A stretch of DNA of 64,000 bases from Diabrotica undecimpunctata (GCF_040954645.1 NC_092809.1:83078389-83142388), one strand, 5' to 3'; positions 43,646 to 57,496 are shown, numbered from the stretch's first letter. Notes: generated by a model not told the origin, from the letters alone. Program-made: numbers and translations.

Positions 43646-45316
43646 CACCATCAGTCAGACTATCAGTCAGTCTCACGGATTCTGGGGGGGCAAGATTCTG
43701 ACATATTTAAGAAAACCATCTATCAGATATATATCTCTAAAAATTGCAACTTTCAATGCAAGAACCCTGCTATCAGAAGAAAAATTCATAGAAATGGAAT
43801 CTGAACTTGATAAAATCAATTGGGACATTGTTGGAGTCGCTGAGGTCAGGTTCAACATGCCCTCAAAAATATGAAAAATAATAGTGCTCCGGGGGAAGAT
43901 GGTGTAGTCATTGAGACAATTAAACTAGGAGGTCCACTTTTGATATCCCGAATCCAAACACTTTTTAATCTATGTCTGCATAGTGAAAACATTCCAAGTA
44001 AATGGAAAAATTCGGTTACAATCCTCCTCCACAAAAAAGGGGATATATCAGATCTCGAAAACTATAGGCCAATTAGTTTGCTTAACTACCTATACAAGCT
44101 CTTTACTCAAATACTGACAAACAGATTAGAAGCAAAACTCGATTTCTATCAATCAGAAGAACAGGCAGGATTTCGAGCGGGACACGGAACAAACGACCAT
44201 TTGCAATGCCTTAAAACTCTAGTTGAAAAGTCTATCGAATATAACAGACCCCTTGCTCTTATCTTTGTCGACTTCCACAAAGCATTTGACACGGTCGAAA
44301 CAGTTGCTATCTTAAAAGCACTATCAGAATGCAGAATAGATCGCAGGTATGCAAATAATATTCGAAATATATACGAAAATGCGACAACAACCGTTAACCT
44401 CTATTGCACTGAGAAGATAAAAATTGGCAGAGGGGTGCGGCAGGGAGATACCTTGTCACCAAAACTATTTATAACAGTTATGGAGTACGCATTTAAAAGG
44501 CTAGAGTGGGAATCAAAGGGTATTAGAATCGATGGAAAGATATTCAATCATCTCAGATATGCCGATGATATTGTTCGATATTGTTCTCATAACAGACAAC
44601 TTAGGAGAGGCCAGAGTTATGCTACAACAACTACAGCAAGTAACCCAGAAAGTCGGTTTAAAAATAAACTATGGAAAAACAAAAATGATTACCAATCTCA
44701 TCCCCAATGAGCTAATAGAAATCGAAAAGTCGCCCATAGAACTTGTGGAAAAATATGTGTATTTGGGTCACGAAATAAGGTTAACGCGAGATAACCAAAC
44801 ATGGCTGCATTCGGAAAAATGAGAGACGTATTTAAAACAAATATACCGATCCATTTAAAAAGAAAAGCTTTTTAACCAGTGCGTTTTACCAGTCCTCACA
44901 TACGGAGCAGAAACCTTAACTCTCACAAAAACATTAGCCGAAAAATTGAGAAGGACACAACGAGAAATGGAGAGATCAATGCTTGGAATAAACTTAAGCA
45001 ATAGAATAAGAAACGAGGAAGTTCGTAGACGAACCGGAGTGGAAGACATTATCGAACATATTACAAAAAAAAAAATGGAGATGGGCAGGACATGTTGCAA
45101 GAATGAAAGACAACAGTTGGACAAAAAAATTGCTTGAGTGGAGACCACGGGCTGACAAGCGAAGCCGAGGAAGACCCCCAAAGCGATGGACCGACGACCT
45201 CAAAAGAATCGTGACCAATTGGATACCAGAGGCGCAGAACAGAAGCAGATGGAAAAGTCTAGAGGAGGCCTATGTTCAACAATGGACAACTCAGGGCTGA
45301 TTGATGATGATGATGA
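43646..45316 (+). mobile_element. RTE-like retrotransposon, copy B
   Basis: Same element and the same TGACTATTA duplications (43637-43645, 45317-45325). It shares the 10-bp duplication after YADD. The A run at 45065-45075 has 11 A instead of 10, adding a frameshift absent from copy A. Confidence 0.85.
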
Positions 45317-46404
45317 TGACTATTAGACCGCTTTTTTTTTGCTGCTACTAGCATTATTTTAGAGCATTCCATTATTTAATTTATGGATTAAATCCGGATA
45401 GCAAATACTTAGATATTCTTCACTTTCTCGGAGAAATAATATTCTAACACACAAAATCCTATTAAATTGTCAAAACCTTCCTTGCATATTCTATTCACTT
45501 ATGAGGAGCAGCAGCAATATCAGTACCATAATAAGGCGTATAGTTCTGGACTGGCTAATTGTTGGATAATGAGAAGCATGAGTGTAGCAGTTTTAATGTT
45601 TTCGGGACTGCTACCTGGTATCGGGGAGCAGAATTATCTTTACCGAGTTAATGCATATAGGAATTGTTGCTTGAACTTTATTATTATTAAACAACACTAT
45701 ATTTCCTAGTAAAATAATCATAAATTTACAGTAAGAAAAATTTTTGAACGTTGGTTATGAAAACATCATGTACATACCACCGGCTTCACTATGTCTATAT
45801 CCAGCAAAATCCTTGTAATAATGATACTGGAAACCAAAGATGAAAATATGCTCCAAGAAACTCTGTGTTATAAAACAGTCGAATAAAATACAGATTCTCG
45901 ATTCCAATAATCAAAAAATTAATGAACAGCTTACTAAAATAGAAATAACGCCTATTTAAGATGTAATCCATTAACGGCCCAACGGACAAAGCACTCCTAG
46001 CATATGCTAATGATATAGAACTCATAACTCTAACGAGAAACTCTTCCGTCCACAAACTTCAATAAAGTGAAGAGAGCACAAAAAATGTTTGACTTAAAAT
46101 CAACGAAATGAAAACCAAATACAAGCGAATCAACAGAAAACCAATCAACCAATTCAATAAATTTAGAAAAAACATTAAAGTCAACAACTACAATTTCAAA
46201 AGTATGAAACACTTTAAATATCTTAGATCACTAATCACGGTTAATAATAATGCCACTAAAGAAATACAGAGCATAATTCAAACTTCAGACCTATTTTAAT
46301 ACATGGATGTGAGTCATGGAGAATGACTAAAACAAATAAGGAAGCACTCCGAAGATTTGAAAGGAAAATAATCAGAAATTTTTATTTAACCCGATTATCA
46401 TAAC

Positions 46405-46587
46405 TACTATTTAAATGGGAATAAGCAACAATTAGAGGTTAAAGTTAATTTATTGACGTTTCAATTTCCACTTCGGAAATCATTTTCACTAATGTTTGTA
46501 TTTTGAGAACGATTTCCGAAGTGGAAATTGAAACGTCAATAAACTACCTTTAAGCTTTAATTGTGGCTTATTCCAATTTAAATAGTA
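46405..46587. mobile_element. 183-bp hairpin MITE, copy B
   Basis: Same as 30786-30968. Confidence 0.8.
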
Positions 46588-48412
46588 ATTATTTTAAAAT
46601 GCCACAAGAAAATAGCTTCAGAACTCATTATCATATCGCTACAAATCCGTATAGAATAAGAAAACATACTGAATAAGGAAAGCTCGCATAACGATATTGT
46701 TCAGGAAAATAAATCCCTTAAGGTATATCGGACACGTGCATAGACGCCAAGATGTCAAACTTGTAGAACTGGTGTGGAAGGAAGTTAGCACAGAAGAATG
46801 CCACTTCTGAGCAAAGCTGCTTCAAAATCTTTGATTGGAGAGGATTTAAATGAAAGTATAAGAAATACAATGGATGACTGATGGATTCGAGAAACTTGAG
46901 ACTTGAGAAAGGCACTCTCCGAAACAGCTGTAGTGATAAGATAGAAATAGTTTTGTAGAAGGTTTGCTGTTTTATTGTTAAACAAAATGGAATTAACATA
47001 CGACATTATTAAAATAACTAGAAAACTTATATGATACGGACATATAAGGAGAAAGTTTAATGATACAATAATCTACCCAATATTTGTTATGAGTAAAAAC
47101 GGTATGAATAAACAAAATAAAGAAAACCATGGCAAAAGGCAAAAAGAGTAATGATTTAAAAATGAGAGAGGTATCCTGTGGATAACATGTGCTTAATTAG
47201 GAACGAATGGAGATGAAGATCAGAAGACGACAAAGAACGTTTAAAATTGATAAATGTATACAATTTTTAACAATGTATATTTATAGGTCATTATTAGGGC
47301 AAACGTTTTTATTTTATGTAAAATAACACTTTTCAAGTTGGATGGGTTACAGCACGGTGGAATCAAATACACCCAAAGTTAAAAACTATCGATGTTTATA
47401 TGAAAGATGAAACCTTATGGCACATGACCGTGCAATCTTGACACCTACACATTATCACATAATTGTGAACGGTATATAGTACCTAATTACTAAGAAGTTT
47501 GTTATTTTATTCTAAGAATAAATTTAATAATTTACGGAGATTTAATGTATTTAAAATTTTACAGGATCCGGTATCGTAATAAGAAGTCAAATTTCACTAC
47601 AACTCCATTAAAACGTGTTAAATTTTACTTTGGATATTCTTTTTGTGAATATAATAAGTAAAAATACAGTAAGTTTCATCTTCTTATTGTGCCGTATTCT
47701 AATTAAGGTTAGCGATTACTTCTTTAAACGCTTCCCATAAATTATTATAGTTTAAATTTAACTACTTTATGAAACAAATATTGCACGTCATAAATTGCAG
47801 GAATTGAAAAATTACAAAGATCTCCTGTTTACAGAGTTTCTTTTAATTTTATGTAGTTTATTATAATCCTACCGAAGGGCTTCTACTTTCTTAAACTGTT
47901 ACACGACTACTCTACTCGATGTTAGTACATTTAGAGACTAAATGTTTAAGTGCATATACATTTTAACAAAAAATAATAATAAATAAAACGAAAACTAGCC
48001 ATTTCCAAGTTTATAATAAATACTTTTTTAAGTTTGAAAATAATTAAAGCAAGTAATATAAATAACCACCATAAAATATTTAACTACATTAACCAAGTAC
48101 CTATTTGTGAAATTTCTCGATGACTAAATTGATTGATATTTAAATAAATTTGAAGTTCCAAAACGTACCTGCTGTAAAATTTAAAAATCTACGACTAATC
48201 AAATTATTGGCAACATCGGAGGAGTTTAGTTGTGTACGCAAAGAAATGTATACGGATCCCAAAAGTGTTTTAACCTATTACGGAGTCCACTTAATCCGAC
48301 GTGTTGGTCGGAGTCCACATAAAGCGCTACCCAGATAATAATATACACGATGTATATTCGCCTGGAGTTAGTATAATACCGTTTTAGTACGGAGCCCCCA
48401 TTAACCGCTAGA

Positions 48413-48534
<122 letters not shown>

Positions 48535-50697
48535 TACGGCATAAAGTGGACTCCGCCCATGTTAAAATTCAGGTTCAATCGAGCTCCGTGGTCAAGTGGG
48601 TACCGATATACGGAGCTCACTTGACCATTCCATAATATTGATTCTGTCGATTCATCAACATGTAGAGTTTAATAATTTATAAAAAATTTTTGGAGCCCGT
48701 AAATACCCCTGTATCATAAATGTATATCGTTTAGTTCACGTGTATATATTATAGGGGTCGTTGAGATCTTCTTCAATGTATAATTGAACCATAGGTTTAT
48801 CGGTTTAAGTAAGCTCTGAGAGTTTGGCAACTGTGCGACTTTACCGTATATTTTCAACATATATCCCGAGCGGTTCATATGGTCTCCTTATTTTTATCTA
48901 CTGTTCGTAGACAGTGTAATGTCATACGCATTACACTAAGTAATAAAGGATATCTTATTACCTGGTATAACTACGTACTAAGACGTAACTGGTTCTTTAA
49001 AAACAGGTATATAGATACAAAAGGATTTGGGCTTATTATTTAATGGAATGTTCGCTTGCATAGGAAATTTTATTTTTTCTGCATTTTTAAAAATGTTGTT
49101 TTTTTATTTAATATAATTTTATTAGTTAAATGCCGAACTCAATGTTTTTTTTTTAATTACAGAAATTTCGTAATATATTTTGTTTACGTGAGTATGTCTT
49201 TGTACGTTTTATGTAAGCATCCGATTAATAAAAACTACGTTTATTTCATCCAATCTTCTGCGATATCTTGTATAAAGCTTTTTTATTATTTTAGTTCTGG
49301 TCTTATTTGTGTACTATATATGATATCTCGATAAAAGATTATCTCAAAATAAATATGGTTAAGAGCTACAATAGATATTTTTGTGTTAAAATGGGTAGTA
49401 GTGTGCACAAAAAGAAAGAATTTGTCTAACAAGGTATATTCGGCAGCAGATGCATATAGTGCAAGCGTCTATGTTTTAAGGGCGGAAGAACGCGCACCTC
49501 ATTTTTAGCTGACAAGCATGCGAAAAATATTATTTCTGGTCCTCAATTTACCTTTTAGTTTTAAACAATGATCTGTGACTGACCCCGTGCGATACAAATT
49601 ATTTTCAAGGAATTTATATGAAGTCTACGTTCAACAATTTCATGACATTATTGGATGTTCAGTTGTGTGAAAGCGTCTATGTTAGGGAGATTAAAGGAGC
49701 ACACACGAGTTTTTCAGAGATTTTGGCTGAAAATTGATTCATAGTTTATTTTTATTGTGTAATAATAGGTGTATCGTCTATATAATAGAAGTTCTAGTAT
49801 CTACCGGTATGGATCGTTCGTTTGTGTAAATGTTATACAGTGTAGGGGCCTTTATGCTACCCCAAGCGAGACCGTTCTTCATCTGCTATTCTTATCATTG
49901 AGTGATACAAAAAATATTCTATTGTGTAGGCATACGCAGACAATATAAGTGAGTTTGTTATCTAAAGGGATATCATATAGTTTTTGAAGAAATATTCTGT
50001 AATTTAAGGTGTCGTAAGCGGCATTTAGATTGAAAAATACCACCCCTGATACCCGATATTTTTCGTACCCGTCTTTGATTTAGTATTTGTGATGTACGGG
50101 ATCTTCCCTGTCTACAGCCACTTTTGTCTTTTAATTTAAGTTTTTCTTCTAATATCGGTGATATCATATTAACGATATTGTGCAAAAGTATTTTGAATAG
50201 CTGACAAAATAAAGATATTAGCCGATAGTTTTTGTGGTCGTTGGAGTGTTTGCCAGGCTTAAGTAAAGTAACAACTTTGGCTTGTCTCTATTTTTTGGGT
50301 ATCTCCTAATTTGAATACAGTTGTTCATCATCTGGATAAGTCATTGTAGTGTTTTTGGTCCAGATTGCGTAATAAGCTTTGTGCTCAGATCCTCAAGGTC
50401 GGTAGTTGTGTTATTTTTCATTAAATATGTAAATGGTGGATCCAAGCTCCACATCGTTAAAAGGTTCTCTCAGCTGACTGGTTTTGTCCTTTCTTACTTT
50501 CCGACAGAAATAGTATGTCTATATCTATAATGTGGTTTTCAGCGATCAGCTATATACCAAATACCCTAGGTTAGTCCCTATATGTGTTTCCTGTACTAGA
50601 AATTAGTCAGATTCGTGTTAACTCATATGTCTGATAAATTTAAGTAAAGTAAAGTTTCTTGATTTTTAGATATACCATTAACAGTTATAGACATATG
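48535..50697 (+). repeat. Right inverted arm, part before the transposon insertion
   Basis: Reverse complement of 17700-19816. Unlike copy A's arm it continues past TAAATTTA into AGTAAAGTAAAGTTTCTTG and on to the CATATG target site (50692-50697). Confidence 0.85.
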
Positions 50698-50936
50698 TGT
50701 CGTTCATTGTAAAAGTGGTGTAACTCCATCAAATTGAATTTGTAGATATTTTGAGATTTGCAAATTGATGTACAGGAAAAAAAATAAAAGTCGTTATTGA
50801 GTTATTTACATTATTTATTGTTCACTACAAGACCAAGTTTCTAATCATAAGTATAAAACGAAAAAAATATATTGAATTCTGTGATAAAAATAGGAAAAAA
50901 AAAATTTTTTTGGACTTACTTCACTGTTATTGTGAG

Positions 50937-52801
50937 CTAATCGTACATAATTTCATCATCAGATAAACGTTCACTAGAATTACCGCTGTTTGACCGCGTT
51001 GGTATATCGGTAGGAAGATTTTTATAATACGAGTGATAAATCGGTGGAATATACGGTAAGAGGTCTTTCATATCTTTCTTTTTTGCGCTGGTTATGGGAC
51101 GTTTTGAGGTATACAGTGGCATTTGTATAATATTGTTTAACTGAACCTCAGGTCCTTGCTTCTTTTTAGTTAAATCTACAACGTAAAATGGGGTGTCAGG
51201 ATTAAGGGTTTCTTTAAATTTAAACTGTAATGGATGATTTCTTTCAAATCTTATCCATCTAATATTAAGCCAGCTGAACTCATAACCACATGTCGTTTTC
51301 TTTCTATTTGTAATGGAATTTTCCAAGGTAACTGTACTAAAAAAATCACAGTTTTTCATTTTCGTCACGCAAAAATGTGGCTGTTTGCGTTTTGCTTTTT
51401 TTATGATGTCTATCCATTGATCTGCACTGAAAATTTGTTGTTGATGACGACTAGCGGTTTCAATGACTCCAAATTCCCCATCGTTGGGTAAAAACGAATG
51501 TCCTGACACTAAAAATTTATGGTCTATTGTGTTTATACTGAGAATAGGTTCTTGTACAAGCTTTAAAAGAGAAAGGGCCATCTTGATGTTTCTATTCTGT
51601 CCGGTACAAGAATCAGAGTACATTATGACATGGTTTTGTGTAGCTGCATGAGTTTTTAAAAGCTTTACAAGACATGATGAAATGTCTTGAGAGCCCCTTC
51701 CGCCTTCAATTTCATCCCAGACAAACATGTAGCCTACATCGTCATTGAAACAATGTATACCGAAGTTATAAACATAAAGATTTCTTTTATAGTATGCTAC
51801 AGAAGTACTAAGTTTGGGGAAGGGTAAGGCTTTCTGTAGATCAAAAGTTAGAATGTATGCTTCATTAGTTCTTTTTGAATCATTTTTTAGACTTTTTCTT
51901 GCTGCTTCTGCCTTTCGTTGGTGAACTTCTCTTTGTATTTCAAATCCCTTCCTAGCATTTTCATCGCCAGCTCCCTGTATCTTTAAATTAAGGTCATCAC
52001 AAGTTTTGCAAGTGTCTTGGTGTGGCATTTTAAAATGTAAATTAAATTTTGTGTTGAAAACTTTATTATAATATTTTAATTTCTTAGGTTCTGTCATATT
52101 AATATTACATTTTTCTTTGTAAAGATCATACATTTTTCGTATTTTTAGTCCTGGATTTAAATACTTTCTACAGGGGTTATTTTTCCTCGTGTAATGGCTT
52201 TGATAGGAAGGAAAACTTTCGATGTGAGCTACAATGTCAGAATCATCAAGTTTTCTGGAACTTGTTGTGCCTCGTTTATCAGTACATTGGAACACATCAT
52301 CCTTTGAAAGGCAACGATACAGTCTGCCATCACTGATTTGAAATGTTTTTAAAAAATATTTCTTACACACAGATCGGGTTTCATTACTTGACTTAACAAA
52401 ATATTTGAAATGAAAATTTTTTCCTGCTCGTGAACTATTTAGTGGACGTTTTCTTTTGACTGCTGATTTTTGTACCAATGCATACAGATATGAATTTTGA
52501 AGATCATAATTTTTTAAATTCCAAAAAGAGTCAAATATTTCTTTTCTTTCATCCTCTGTCAACAGCGTTAAACATTTCTTTGGACATCCACAATCAATAT
52601 TTTCAATTTTTTTCTGATTTTTTATTATACCTCTTTTGGTTAAATACTCTTTACCGCTATTTCTTAACATTTTTCTTTTGTTGACTGCCCAATTTTCTTT
52701 ATTGAGTGATCTTTTTCTAGCCTTAGCTGGTACAGGGTCTGCTTGAAGATTTTGCTGGTCATAATTATCATTTATATTTTCGTCATGACTTGAATCTGTA
52801 C
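50937..52801 (-). CDS. Transposase, exon 2 (DDE-type, SD-CxGQNRN family)
   Basis: Main exon of a predicted 646-aa protein, joined to exon 1 at 53314-53389. The splice acceptor TTGTTTTAG lies at 52802-52810 and keeps the frame, completing Gly26. Features in spliced numbering: basic N-terminal region; Cys cluster CGCPKKC (about 96-102); a DTCKTC knuckle (C290, C293). The RNase-H-like core has candidate acidic residues D346 (ILTFDLQ), D422 (MYSDSCTGQNRN) and E468 or E473 (GHSFLPNDGEFGVIE), and an acidic tail. I recognise the SD-CxGQNRN block from many insect transposon ORFs (DUF7869-like) but cannot name the superfamily with certainty. A 6-bp duplication does not fit Sola (4 bp). No stop or frameshift is seen. 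Confidence 0.85.
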
Positions 52802-53313
52802 CTAAAACAAGGAGACAACACATTTAAAAGGTTGAGCAAGTATAGTTGGTTATAAAACTCAAAAAATAAACAAAATAGTTCCGTATTAGGCAATCCAGAC
52901 CACGTGACCTCTGGTTGGCAAACAAAGGTTATTTTTGTGATTTTCCTAATATCTATACGTTATTTATCCTGTATGAATATTATTCGCTTCATTTTTGGAA
53001 TTTTTATTGTATGTAGTTCAATAATATGCTTAAACCAAATGCTAAGGAAATTATTATTAGAAGCACCAGATGTTGAACAAAAACAAGCAAAATAATATTT
53101 GTTTATTGTTGCTTTTCAAACAATGAATAAAACATATCTTTAAAACACTAAAAAACATTAACAAAAACAAGTAGATAAAGTTACGGACAGTTTTGTTGGT
53201 TTTGTGTGCCAACCAAATACAATGTTTAACAGGTCAATGGATTGCCTAATTCTTATTAATAACTTATATTTTAAGGTTATAAAAATAACTAAATGAACAA
53301 CAACGAAACTTAC

Positions 53314-53389
53314 CGGAAGTACTATTATTTTCTTCATTTGAAGGGTGATATTCGGAATCAGAATTACTAAAATCATCTGTATCCATCAT
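53314..53389 (-). CDS. Transposase, exon 1
   Basis: 25 codons plus one base, starting at tandem ATGs (53389 and 53386). They encode an acidic, Ser/Asn-rich leader (MMDTDDFSNSDSEYHPSNEE) ending at a consensus donor G|GTAAGT (intron begins at 53313). The 512-bp intron 52802-53313 has a pyrimidine-rich acceptor. Without this exon the exon-2 frame would begin at an ATG inside the intron. Confidence 0.75.
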
Positions 53390-53735
53390 AATATGCTATT
53401 ATAATTCGTTTTGAAACAGTAAACATAAATTAATCAACGAAATGATACAATATGTAACATAACCTCTTGCAATTTTGCCACAATAAAAGTGAAGTATCTC
53501 CGGACTTACTTCATTATTATTGCGACTTGGGATTTACTTCACTTTTATAATGACATATTTACAGTTTAAGCTCTCGAACAAAACTAGTAACCCCATCTAC
53601 ATGTTGAAGGAGTAAGTTTTGGAGATGATTCGCTTTTATATTGAAAGATTATACTAAATGTGGTTGAATGATACAATAAAACAGTAAATAACAAAATATG
53701 GAGTTACACCACTTTTACAATGAACGACACATATG

Positions 53736-54126
53736 TTATTAGAATAGTTGGTCCCAAAAAGGACCAATTTGACAAAATCATATTAAAGGGGTGACTGAAG
53801 AATTAGCCGATTAATTAATTAATCATTACCCGGGGTATGACCGATTGCGGTGGTCTTATTAGTACTCCAATCTTCCTAAAGGCTCGTTCTTTAAACCCCA
53901 TAAGTAATGCGTAATCTTTTTATTAAAAATTTAAATTTTATATGCCGTGTATTACTTTTTGACGATATGTCGAATCAGATTTGTATAGTAATAATTTTAG
54001 ATTCTAAAGAGCCTCTTTGTGGAAAATAAATAAGTTTGTTGGTGCCACTGTTCAGATGATGGGTTTATCACAGATGTCAAAGTTTATATTTTAATTGAAT
54101 GTTCTATTTACGTATCTTCAATATTA
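53736..54126 (+). repeat. Right inverted arm, continuation after the transposon
   Basis: Reverse complement of 17287-17690. Sequence homologous to 21640-21960 continues beyond 54126, showing that the arm originally extended further than its left partner now does. Confidence 0.85.
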
Positions 54127-54391
54127 AAAAAGTAGGAAAAGACATGTTTATGCTTTTATTTTTTTAAATCTATTCTGTTTTCTTTCTAGAGTTCCGTCTT
54201 TTTTGAACGACCTGTGTTCTTTTTTCAATTGGGCACTTCTCCAAAGCTATGACAAATACTCTGTCCTCTGCTATTCTACATTAATATGACATTCATTATT
54301 TTCTCTAAACACTCTGTCCTCTGCTGTTCTACATTAATATGACTGATTTATTTTATCTTTCTTAAAGCTATTATAATGTTTATACTGTGTA

Positions 54392-55445
54392 TCTTCTTCT
54401 TCTTCTTCTTTTTCTTTTTATATAGACATAACTCTGTCTGTTTTTCATTGTGCTTCCAGTAAGTTGCCTTTCCATCGTTTTCGTGGTCTTCCTACTGATC
54501 GTCTTCCTATGGGTTAACCGTCTCTTGCTGTCTTTATTGTTTTATTTGTTGTCATTCGGCTTATATGATCGTTCCGTTCTACTCTTCTATTTATTAACCA
54601 GTTCTTGATGTTCTTCACCTTGCACCTACGTCGTATATCTGTACTTCTAGCTCTGTCCCATAGTGTCTTACCATCAATTTTTCTAAGTGTTTTCATCTCT
54701 GCTGTTTCACATCCTTTTTGTCCTCTCTGTATCAGGTCTTGTTTCTGCCGCGTATGTCATTATTGGTCTGATGACTGTTTTGTAAATTATGCCTTTCGTT
54801 TCTTTTCCGATATTTTTATTTCTTCATAATGTTTCATTTAGGCAGCCTGTGGCTCTGTTTGCTCTATTCACTGGATCTTTCACTTCAGTTTCGAGCTTTC
54901 CCTAGCTAGATAATGTGATGCCTAGATATTTAAGCTTCAACCCTTGTTCTATTATCTGACCTTTTAGCTCCAATTAACATCTTAGTAAATTTGCGGTAGT
55001 AACCATGCATTTTGTCTCTTTTGGGGAAATTAACATGTTAAATTTTCTGGCGGTTATATGAAATTGGAGCAGCGTACGTTGTAAATCATCTTCACTTTGA
55101 AAGAGTAGTATTGCGTCGTCTGCACAGCAGATTAATATTATATTATATATTATTTGTTTTTCTTCCATTTGGTATCCTTTTTTAGTTCTTACTTTTTTAT
55201 TATTTCATCCATAATCAGGTTGAATAATAGGGGACTCAGGGAATATTCCTGTCTCAACCCATTGTCAGCTTCAATAGGGTCGGTTAGTTCTTCTTCTACT
55301 TTTACTTTGATTGTGTTGTTTTGTTATATATTCTCGATCGTTTTGAATTTTCCTAGAGGTATCTCTCTTGCGTACAATAAGTGGATAACGTTTTTTAATT
55401 TGTGTATCTTCTGTATATTAGTATTTCTTCTGCGTATTAAAAGTT
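54392..55445 (-). pseudogene. 5'-truncated LINE reverse transcriptase fragment
   Basis: The - strand carries SLSPLLFNLIMDEIIKK, then CADDAILLFQSEDDLQR (motif C with Tyr changed to Cys) and ISPKETKCMVTT. The C-terminus has GKTLWDRARSTDIRRRCKV and HISRMTTN. Frames change several times. The 3' end is a (GAA)n tail (TTC repeat at 54392-54410). The family looks the same as the element at 61985-64000. Confidence 0.8.
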
Positions 55446-55664
55446 AAATTTTGGTTATTATTTCTTAAGATTCTCTTAACGTGTTTATTAATTGTCTTGT
55501 TTCGTGTGTATCAAGATATGTGTATCATGATAGATTGTAATGCATATTTCATTTAATGTAATTATAGTGCTCTTTGCGTTTGCCAATTACTATCTCACTT
55601 CCTCAGTGATAGGTCTTTTTTTCCTCATCAATAACCTTATCCTCGCGCGATACAGCTATTTTAA

Positions 55665-57496
55665 CCCTCTATAGCCCCGTGTGTACTCAAGGCAACAAAG
55701 GAGTTTTTGATGCATAAAACTTTTTTAATTGTGTACAATTTATATAAAAATATATACCGAGGCATTATATCAGCATTTATATATTGATTACCGTTGAAAT
55801 TTGTTTATTTTATTGTGTTGTTTCAGTACTGTGATAAAAAACAGGTATATTACTTTGAATCCACACTGGACCATATTATTTTAAATTATTTTTTTAGGAT
55901 GGATACAAAAACGTTCTACGGGAAAAGCAGTAAATATCCGAGGAATCCAAAGACTCTGACTTTGACAGTGATAATAAGAGAGTGATAATGAATTTTCCAT
56001 AGGTACTCAGATATCAATCGATCCAGGATCAAATAAAATGGAAAATGAAGATGATTTGTACCAAGCAAATTTAGACCAGCTCAAATAGTTGACAGTATAT
56101 CTAGGAATCGCTGGGAAGAAATAGAAACTAAAATTCATTTCAATAATAACGAAAATATTATCAACAATAATGATAAGTTATACAAAATTAGACCATTCAT
56201 CAACGGTCCATTTCAAAATTTTCAATTCCAATGAGTGAAAAATTGTGTATTGATGAACAAATGATACCATTCAAAGGGGCACATTCTTTAAAACAATATA
56301 TGAAGAATAAACCCAAAAAATGGGGATACAAGGCATTTGTTTTGCATGATAGCAATGGTATTGTTTATAACTGGGAATTATTTACAGGAACTGTTGAACA
56401 TTCTCTTCATTTACCTAATGTAGACACCAGCGGTAATGTAGTAATAAGATTGTGTGAGATAGTCGAACCAAACAAATACTATAAAGTATATTTTGACAAC
56501 TGGTTTAATAGCATTCAGTTGCAGAATGAAATGGAAAAACGTGGACTGCAATGTTTGGGAAATGTTCGTCCAAACAGACTGCCTAATTGCCATTTTTCCG
56601 ATGACAAGAATATGAAGAAACAAGGTAGAGGTACTGTAGAAGAAAAGCACGCTACAGCAGATGGCATAAGACAACAGCATTAAAGTGGTACGATAATAAA
56701 CCGGTTCATTTGCTTAGTACATTTGTTGGTTCTGAGCCTACTTCGTTAGTCAAGAGGTGAGATAAGAAACAAAAATCAAGAATTATTGTATGCTGTCCAA
56801 ATTCAGTACAATTTTATAATAAATTTATGAGGGATGTTGATCTTATGGATTCACTAATTGCTCTTTACCGAACAGACATAAAATCTAAAAAGTGGTATCT
56901 AAAAATATTTTTTTACCTTCTGGATTTAGCTGTTGTTGACAGCTGGTTGTTGTATCGTCGTGATTGCGATAACTTTGAAAGAAAAATCAGTTGTCTTTGT
57001 TACAGTTTAAGTCCCACTTATGTAGCGTATTGTTAGCAAGAACTGACCAGATCAAAAACAAAGGACGTCCCAGGCTCAGTGAAATTGAGAACGAAATTGT
57101 AAAAAAACGGAAGAGAGGACCTACTGCTATTGTACCACCGAAGGAAGTTAGGCTTGACCAAACCTTCGACTGGCCCGTATTTTCAAAAAAGGGAAGATGC
57201 AGAAAACCAGGATGCTGTAATACTTCTAAAGTAATGTGCGATAAATGTAAAGTTGCTTTATCTTTTACAACTACAAATATTTGTTTTTTTGATTGGCATA
57301 ATAAATAAGTATATAACTTAATTCGTTAGTTTTTGCTGCCCACAGTTGCCTGAGGACAATACTCCCAAAACTCTCCCCAAACAAAATTTAAAAAATCTAA
57401 AAAAAAATACTAGTTGTAAATGGATGGATATTTGAGCACATATACAAATTAAAACATTTTCTCTTACGTTTACAAAAAAAGTCGGGCAAGAGAGGG
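55665..57496 (+). mobile_element. Degenerate piggyBac-like transposon
   Basis: Ends CCCTCTATAGCCCCG and, inverted, CCCTCTCTTGCCCG are imperfect terminal repeats. Flanks are TTAA (55661-55664) and CTAA (57497-57500), one base off a TTAA duplication. The unoccupied site is visible at 22061-22070 and its copy at 37673-37682. Confidence 0.85.
55897..57308 (+). pseudogene. piggyBac (PGBD-type) transposase, broken
   Basis: A short N-terminal piece starts at 55899. The open stretch 56231-56683 has LCIDEQMIPFKG (first catalytic Asp), KPKKWGYKAFVL and YYKVYFDNWFNS (second Asp). A later frame holds MRDVDLMDSLIALYR (third Asp region). The C-terminal Cys-rich zinc domain (KKGRCRKPGCCNTSKVMCDKC) lies at 57187-57250. 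Several frameshifts and stops, and a large missing N-terminal part, make it inactive. Confidence 0.88.

Larger units (their letters stand above)
50698..53729. mobile_element. Intact 3032-bp DNA transposon with 32-bp perfect terminal inverted repeats
   Basis: The ends at 50698-50729 and 53698-53729 are perfect 32-bp inverted repeats (outer part TGTCGTTCATTGTAAAAG). Flanks carry a 6-bp duplication CATATG (50692-50697, 53730-53735). The empty site is present in the left arm at about 17690 as a single CATATG in otherwise matching sequence. Subterminal copies of GGACTTACTTCA lie at 50911 and 53502, and AAAAGTGAAGTA is inverted around 53487-53547. The element holds one gene, the two-exon transposase. 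Perfect ends and an open gene suggest recent insertion. Confidence 0.92.

Noticed and set aside
53158..53376. 72-aa frame near the transposase 5' end
   Set aside because: Overlaps exon 1 and the intron in a different frame. The spliced exon 1 with consensus GTAAGT is a better explanation.
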